Origin: Polymorphospora lycopeni
GTDB lineage: Bacteria; Actinomycetota; Actinomycetes; Mycobacteriales; Micromonosporaceae
Assembly (NCBI RefSeq): GCF_042237075.1
Contig: NZ_JBCGDC010000013.1
Span: 29,934-93,933 of the forward strand
DNA: 64,000 nucleotides
Direction: 5' to 3'
Shown here: piece by piece, positions 60,131 through 64,000 of the stretch
Layout: every line of letters starts with the position of its first letter
How positions within the stretch are numbered: the first letter of the stretch is position 1
Program-made: the position numbers and the translations under genes
Notes under the pieces: model-generated
Told to the model about the DNA's origin: nothing
Databases searched by the model: none
The model's input: only the letters and a program-made list of their open reading frames with translations

Positions 60131-61429
60131 ATGTCGACGTCACCGATCGCGCCGGCCGGTGCCGGCGTCTCCGCGGCGGACACGCGCCCGTCACTGACGG
60201 TGCTGAGCGGCTTCTGGCCGGCTGCCACGTACGCGGTCGCCCGCGCACTGCTCGCCGCGGACCCGGCACTGCTGCTGGTCCGGCATGATCTCGCCGACGT
60301 CGGGACCGGTTCGGTGCACCGGGTGGTGCGTGACGGTGCCAGCGTGCTCGAGGACGTGCGCATCGACCTGGCCCACGGCTGCGTCTCGTGCACCCTGCGC
60401 CAGGACGTGCTGTCGACCCTGGCCCGGCTGGCCCGAAGCCGCCCCGACCGGGACCTGGTGCTGATGCTGCCCGAGGTGGTCGAGCCGGAGACGGTCGCTG
60501 CCGCCTGTGTCCACTGCCTTGTCGACGGCGCGCCGATCTCCACCCTGCTGCGCGTCGACTCCTGCACCACCGTCGTCGACGCCGAGCACCTGCTCGACGC
60601 TCTGGCGAGCACCGACGACCTCAAGACGCTCGGTATCCACGCCGCGGCCGACGACGACCGTGCGTTGGCCGACGTCGTCGTACGACAGATCGAGTACGCC
60701 GACACCCTCGTGTTGTGGGGACAGTCCCGCGAAGGGCCGTACGACACCGGCCGGCTGTCGGTGCTGCTCGACCGGATGAGCCCGTGGGCGGCACAGGTCC
60801 ACGTCGACGATGACATCGTCGACGCCGGCGCGCTGTCCCGCCAACTGCGCGACACCCGCCGGCACCGGCCGGACACCCCCAGAGTCCTGGCCCGCGGCCT
60901 CGAAGGGCGCGTCCTCGGCACCCACGAGCCGTATCCGGACTGTGGGGTGGTCTCCGCGGTCTTCCGTGCCCGCCGGCCGTTCCATCCCGGGCGGCTGAAA
61001 GACCGGCTCGAACGCATCAACGCAGAAGCGGTCCGTTCCCGAGGTCACCTCTGGCTGGCCAGCCAGCCCGAGACCGTGGTCGCGTGGGACTTCGCCGGTG
61101 GCGGCCTCGGCCTCGGCTCGCTCGGCCGCTGGCTGACCGTCTTGCCCGACGCCCACTGGAACGCGGTGCCCGACCAGCGGCGGCTCGCTGCGGCACTGGA
61201 CTGGGACCCCTACTACGGCGACCGGCACCAGCACCTGGTCTTCATCGGCCTGGACCTCGACCCGGCCGAACTGCACCGCACGCTCGCCGGATGTCTGCTC
61301 ACCGACGCCGAACTCGCCGACGGGGAGGACGTGTGGCGCACCTACGACGACCCGTTCGCCGGCTGCTTCCCGCTCGCCGACCTCGACCCCGGCCACACCC
61401 GCACCAACTCCGAAGGAGTGCCCTCGTGA
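60131..61429 (+). CDS. COG0523 (CobW/ZNG-like) protein lacking the P-loop
   Basis: A 432-residue member of the COG0523 metallochaperone family with an AGGGAG ribosome site. It keeps the family order: the first strand LTVLSGF, the metal motif GCVSCTLRQD (Cys84, Cys87) in place of GC-CC, the VVEPETVAA helix and a C-terminal CobW domain ending in a GDRHQHLVFIGLDLD segment. The Walker A motif after LSGF should be GAGKT, but it reads WPAATYAVA, so GTP binding in the normal way is doubtful. It is Zur-controlled and coupled to rpmE2 by a GTGA overlap, which fits a zinc-allocation role. Confidence 0.82.
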   Translation: MSTSPIAPAGAGVSAADTRPSLTVLSGFWPAATYAVARALLAADPALLLVRHDLADVGTGSVHRVVRDGASVLEDVRIDLAHGCVSCTLRQDVLSTLARLARSRPDRDLVLMLPEVVEPETVAAACVHCLVDGAPISTLLRVDSCTTVVDAEHLLDALASTDDLKTLGIHAAADDDRALADVVVRQIEYADTLVLWGQSREGPYDTGRLSVLLDRMSPWAAQVHVDDDIVDAGALSRQLRDTRRHRPDTPRVLARGLEGRVLGTHEPYPDCGVVSAVFRARRPFHPGRLKDRLERINAEAVRSRGHLWLASQPETVVAWDFAGGGLGLGSLGRWLTVLPDAHWNAVPDQRRLAAALDWDPYYGDRHQHLVFIGLDLDPAELHRTLAGCLLTDAELADGEDVWRTYDDPFAGCFPLADLDPGHTRTNSEGVPS

Positions 61430-61680
61430 AACCCGGTATCCACCCCACCTACCGGCCCGTCGTCTACCGCGACCGCGGCGCCGACTTCGCCTTCCTGACC
61501 CGCTCCACCGCGACCAGCGACCAGACCATCGAGTGGAGTGACGGCAACACCTACCCGGTCGTCGACGTCCAGATCTCGTCCGCGAGCCATCCGTTCTGGA
61601 CCGGCCGCCAACGCCTGCTCGACACCGAAGGCCGGGTGGAGAAGTTCCGGGCCAAGTACGCGCGACGCGGGTCGCAGTGA
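61426..61680 (+). CDS. rpmE2: 50S ribosomal protein L31 type B (zinc-free)
   Basis: An 84-residue L31 paralogue of the C-minus type: MKPGIHPTYRPVVYRDRGAD, FLTRSTATSDQTIEW and SSASHPFWTGRQRLLDTEGR-like segments are typical, and the four zinc-binding cysteines of L31 type A are absent. Under zinc starvation it replaces the zinc-containing L31 on ribosomes and frees that zinc. It starts at GTG overlapping the COG0523 stop (GTGA), with GAAGGAG upstream. Confidence 0.92.
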   Translation: MKPGIHPTYRPVVYRDRGADFAFLTRSTATSDQTIEWSDGNTYPVVDVQISSASHPFWTGRQRLLDTEGRVEKFRAKYARRGSQ

Positions 61681-61890
61681 CCACGCTGGCCCACGGCGAC
61701 TGAACGACGTTCGCCGCCAGCCTCGCCGCCGCCGATCAGGACCAGGACTGGTACGAGAGGGCGGTTCCGCGGGCCGGCTCACGACCGACGTCGGTTCCGG
61801 CGGTGTCCACGACCCTTTGGCGCCACATCGACACGAGAGGTGGCGGCGCATAGTCTTCGATGCGCCAGAGAGTGCAGCCAGGAGGAACGC
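61681..61890. other. Intergenic region after rpmE2
   Basis: About 210 bases without a gene. No Zur-type box or clear terminator is seen, so the LLM gene may be read from the upstream Zur promoter. Confidence 0.45.
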
Positions 61891-61938
61891 ATGTCGCTAA
61901 CCGTTTCAACTGCTCAACCAGTCGCCCGAACCGTGTGA
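61891..61938 (+). CDS. Short upstream frame MSLTVSTAQPVARTV before the LLM gene
   Basis: A 15-codon frame with the best ribosome site of the region (AGGAGG, 6 bases before its ATG). Its TGA (61936-61938) overlaps the GTG of the LLM frame (61935-61937). It is either a coupling leader peptide or the true N-terminus of the LLM protein, cut off by a 2-base insertion (ACCGTGTGACT instead of ACCGTGACT). Confidence 0.5.
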   Translation: MSLTVSTAQPVARTV

Positions 61939-62966
61939 CTGCTGACCTTTGGCGGGAGGCCCGGCGAGCCGTCGATCTGCACGTCTTCCTGCTCGCCGGG
62001 CAACAGTCGGGCACCAGCCATTCCGAGACACTGGCGGCCGCGATCGAATATGCCCTTGCCGCCGAGGAGGCCGGGTTCGCCGGGGTCTGGATGGCTGAGC
62101 ACCACTTCATCAGGTACGGGGTGTGCCCATCGGCGGTCGCCTTCGCCGCGCATCTGCTCGGACGTACCAGCCGCGTCACCGTCGGCACCGCCGCGGCCAT
62201 CCTGTCCACCCGGCATCCGGTCGCTCTCGCCGAGGAGGCGGTCCTGCTCGACGAGATGTCCGGCGGCCGGTTCGCCCTCGGCGTTGCCCGTGGCGGTCCC
62301 TGGGTCGATCTGGAGGTCTTCGGCACCGGGCTGGGCCGCTACACCGACGGCTTCGCCGAATCCCTCGACCTGCTGCTGGCCTGGACTTCGGGTAGGGAGG
62401 CGGTCGGCGCCGACGGTCCGCTGTTCCGGTTCCGGCCGGTTGACGTCGTACCCCGGCCACGGCGTCAGGTGCCCGTCCGGGTCGCCGCCACGGGTGCCGC
62501 AACCGTCGATCTTGCCGCGCGGCGCGGTCTGCCGTTGCTGCTCGGCATGCACGCCACCGACGCCGAGAAGGCGAGCATGCTGGCCCGCTACGCACAGGTG
62601 GCGGCCAGCTGCGGCCACGACCCCGCCACCGTCGAACATGCCAGTGTCCACCTTGCCCACATCGGCGACGACGATGACAGCGCGGGCGAGGTGGTGCGCC
62701 GGTGCCTGCCCGGGCTGCTTGCCGGTACCCGCGGGTATGTGCGCATCGACGGATCGGCGCCCGCGCGCCGCGACCTGGCGGCGTACACCGAGCACCTGAT
62801 CGGTGTCGGTGCCGTCGGCTCGCCGGCCACCTGCCGGCGGCGGCTGGCCAGCAGCGTCGCCGCCACCGGTGCGCGGCATCTGCTGCTCATGGTCGAGGCG
62901 GCCGGTGAGCCGCGCAGAGTGACGGCCAACCTGCGGCGGCTCGCCGCGACGCTGCTCGCGGACTGA
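61935..62966 (+). CDS. LLM-class flavin-dependent oxidoreductase
   Basis: A luciferase-like monooxygenase family protein (343 residues from GTG 61935). Landmarks of the TIM barrel are VDLHVFLLAGQQSG, AEEAGFAGVWMAEHHF (residues about 40-57), SRVTVGTAAAILSTRHPVAL and GGRFALGVARGGPWVDLEVF. It should bind FMN or F420; the substrate is unknown. The GTG lies inside the stop of a 15-codon frame with a strong ribosome site, so the real start or an N-terminal frameshift needs attention. The neighbours suggest membership of the zinc-starvation set. Confidence 0.83.
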   Translation: MTADLWREARRAVDLHVFLLAGQQSGTSHSETLAAAIEYALAAEEAGFAGVWMAEHHFIRYGVCPSAVAFAAHLLGRTSRVTVGTAAAILSTRHPVALAEEAVLLDEMSGGRFALGVARGGPWVDLEVFGTGLGRYTDGFAESLDLLLAWTSGREAVGADGPLFRFRPVDVVPRPRRQVPVRVAATGAATVDLAARRGLPLLLGMHATDAEKASMLARYAQVAASCGHDPATVEHASVHLAHIGDDDDSAGEVVRRCLPGLLAGTRGYVRIDGSAPARRDLAAYTEHLIGVGAVGSPATCRRRLASSVAATGARHLLLMVEAAGEPRRVTANLRRLAATLLAD

Positions 62967-63136
62967 GCGTCGTCGCACGGCGGGCCGGTAGTGGTTGGCC
63001 AAGGGGCGGGGCCGCCGCCGTCACGCCGACCGTGTCCACGTCGGAACCCGTGTGCCGCGGCCTGACGGTGCCCCGCAACACGCCTGAATCTCAGCGAGGT
63101 CGGGCCGCGACCTTGCGAACCCACTCCACCTAGATA

Positions 63137-63156
63137 AAATGACAACCGTTTTCGTA
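63137..63156 (+). promoter_or_regulatory. Second Zur-type zinc box
   Basis: AATGACAACCGTTTTC (63138-63153) matches the box at 60094-60109 at 15 of 16 positions, with TAGATAAAAT just upstream as a probable -10 region. It lies about 90 bases before the methyltransferase start, placing that gene under zinc control. Confidence 0.78.
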
Positions 63157-63245
63157 TGCTCGCGCATCATGTGCCGATCCGTCTGGTCGTCGCCGGGCGG
63201 TGCGTGTTCCCAGGGCTACGGCCAACCTGGCGGAGGGGGAGAGCG

Positions 63246-63968
63246 ATGGTCGACCTGTACCAGGACTCCGGTGAGTTTCTCGACGTGATGAGCCTCGGCG
63301 CCTGGATGGCGCTCCGCGAGCCCGTGCGGCAGGCTCTCGCCGGTGTCGCCTCGTCGTCGGACCCGATCGTCGATCTCGGGGCCGGCAGTGGCCTCGGTGT
63401 CGCGGTCGCGGCCGAGGTGGCACCGCACGTCGAGATTCTCGCGGTCGAGCCGTCGCCGGTGCAGCGCGCCGCGCTGCACGCACGCCTCGGCATGGCGGCC
63501 GACCTCATGCGGCGGGTCACCGTCGTCGCCGGCGGCGCGGAGCGGTTCGGGTTGCCCGATCGGATCGGCGCCGTCCTGGCGATCAACATGATCGGTCACC
63601 TCGCGCCCGCCGAGCGGCGCGGGCTCTGGCGTCGCCTGGTGGGCCGACTGGGTGACGGCGCTCCGCTCGTGGTCAACCTGCAGCCGCCAGCCGAGCCTGT
63701 CGCGATCGCGGAGACGGTGTTCGGCACCGTCCAGGTGGGCCGGCTCCGCTACGAGGGCAGCGGATCCGTCGAGCCGGCGGGCGCCGACGTCGTCATGTGG
63801 CACATGCGGTACCGGGTGCTCGATGAAGGCGGTGATCCGGTACGTGAGTTCACCGCGGACTATCCGTGGCACGTGCTGTCGGTGCCGCAGCTCGTGGCGG
63901 AGTTGTCGGCGGCCGGCTTCCTGGCTCAGGCCGGTCCACTCGATGTGGTTCGGGCGGTGCGGGCGTGA
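63246..63968 (+). CDS. SAM-dependent class I methyltransferase, Zur-linked
   Basis: A 240-residue Rossmann methyltransferase with a GGAGGGGGA ribosome site. Motif I is IVDLGAGSGLGVAVAAEVAP (about residues 41-60), motif II contains ILAVEPSPVQRAALHARLG, and VLAINMIGHLAPAERRGLW lies in the region of motif IV/V. The C-terminal half has strands with FTADYPWHVLSVPQLVAELS. The substrate is unknown. A Zur-type box lies at its promoter. Methyltransferases of this sort accompany some Zur regulons in actinobacteria, but I know of no proven role. Confidence 0.82.
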   Translation: MVDLYQDSGEFLDVMSLGAWMALREPVRQALAGVASSSDPIVDLGAGSGLGVAVAAEVAPHVEILAVEPSPVQRAALHARLGMAADLMRRVTVVAGGAERFGLPDRIGAVLAINMIGHLAPAERRGLWRRLVGRLGDGAPLVVNLQPPAEPVAIAETVFGTVQVGRLRYEGSGSVEPAGADVVMWHMRYRVLDEGGDPVREFTADYPWHVLSVPQLVAELSAAGFLAQAGPLDVVRAVRA

Positions 63969-64000
63969 GTTGCCCTGTGTCAAGCCGCCACTTGATGATC

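Overview
The window is high-GC actinobacterial DNA, probably from Micromonosporaceae or a close relative. This is judged from the codon bias, the GTG and TTG starts, the apparently leaderless genes, the secreted multi-domain CAZymes and the duplicated type II topoisomerase. It reads as a soil or plant-litter saprophyte specialised in pectin side chains (arabinan, rhamnogalacturonan). The assembly is draft: there is a 110-base N run at 5182-5291, and a single N at 57032 lies inside a probable mis-join.

Layout. (1) 1-1807: L-rhamnose catabolism (rhaI partial, rhaM) facing a LacI regulator, with paired operators. (2) 2458-19051: an arabinan or pectin utilisation island. It holds a second LacI regulator, a sugar ABC importer (binding protein and two permeases, no ATPase), a cytoplasmic GH127 enzyme, two very large secreted mosaic glycosidases that share a C-terminal module, and a WxL-like/DUF916 surface-protein pair. 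(3) 19073-21346: a divergent LysR regulator and a 2,2-dialkylglycine decarboxylase (dgdR-dgdA type). (4) 21377-30000: a GH43 enzyme, a VOC protein, an NAD kinase paralogue, a DUF418 protein, gene remnants, a GNAT, and a secreted PQQ-type dehydrogenase with a LamG domain. (5) 30252-34905: topoisomerase IV (parE-parC). (6) 35026-46159: accessory DNA with several truncated genes, an Imm1 fragment, an rsgA operon behind an apparent attenuator, a methyltransferase-GNAT fusion, a WD40 protein with nearly identical repeats, an amidase, and a DUF2000/AraC pair. (7) 46470-56502: a second pectin island with a PL11 rhamnogalacturonan lyase, a PaaX-type regulator, endo-arabinanase, two arabinofuranosidase-type GH43 enzymes and a GH27 enzyme. 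It is flanked by IS3 and IS110 remnants. (8) 57242-59659: an epimerase with a MerR regulator, a transposase remnant and a VOC protein. (9) 60091-63968: a zinc-starvation (Zur) block with a COG0523 protein, L31 type B, an LLM oxidoreductase and a methyltransferase, with two Zur-like boxes.

How it fits together. A 14-bp operator close to TGTTAGCGCTAACA occurs before the second LacI gene, at the ABC-transporter promoter, before the 1579-residue glycosidase, before the RG lyase and before the endo-arabinanase. It links two islands about 40 kb apart into one predicted regulon. Secreted enzymes would cut arabinan and rhamnogalacturonan outside the cell, the importer would take up arabino-oligosaccharides, cytoplasmic GH127 would finish them, and the rha genes would handle released rhamnose. 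The observations I rate highest are this distributed regulon, the shared C-terminal module with the WxL/DUF916 pair, the three-segment RNA switch before rsgA, and the Zur block with its P-loop-less COG0523 protein.
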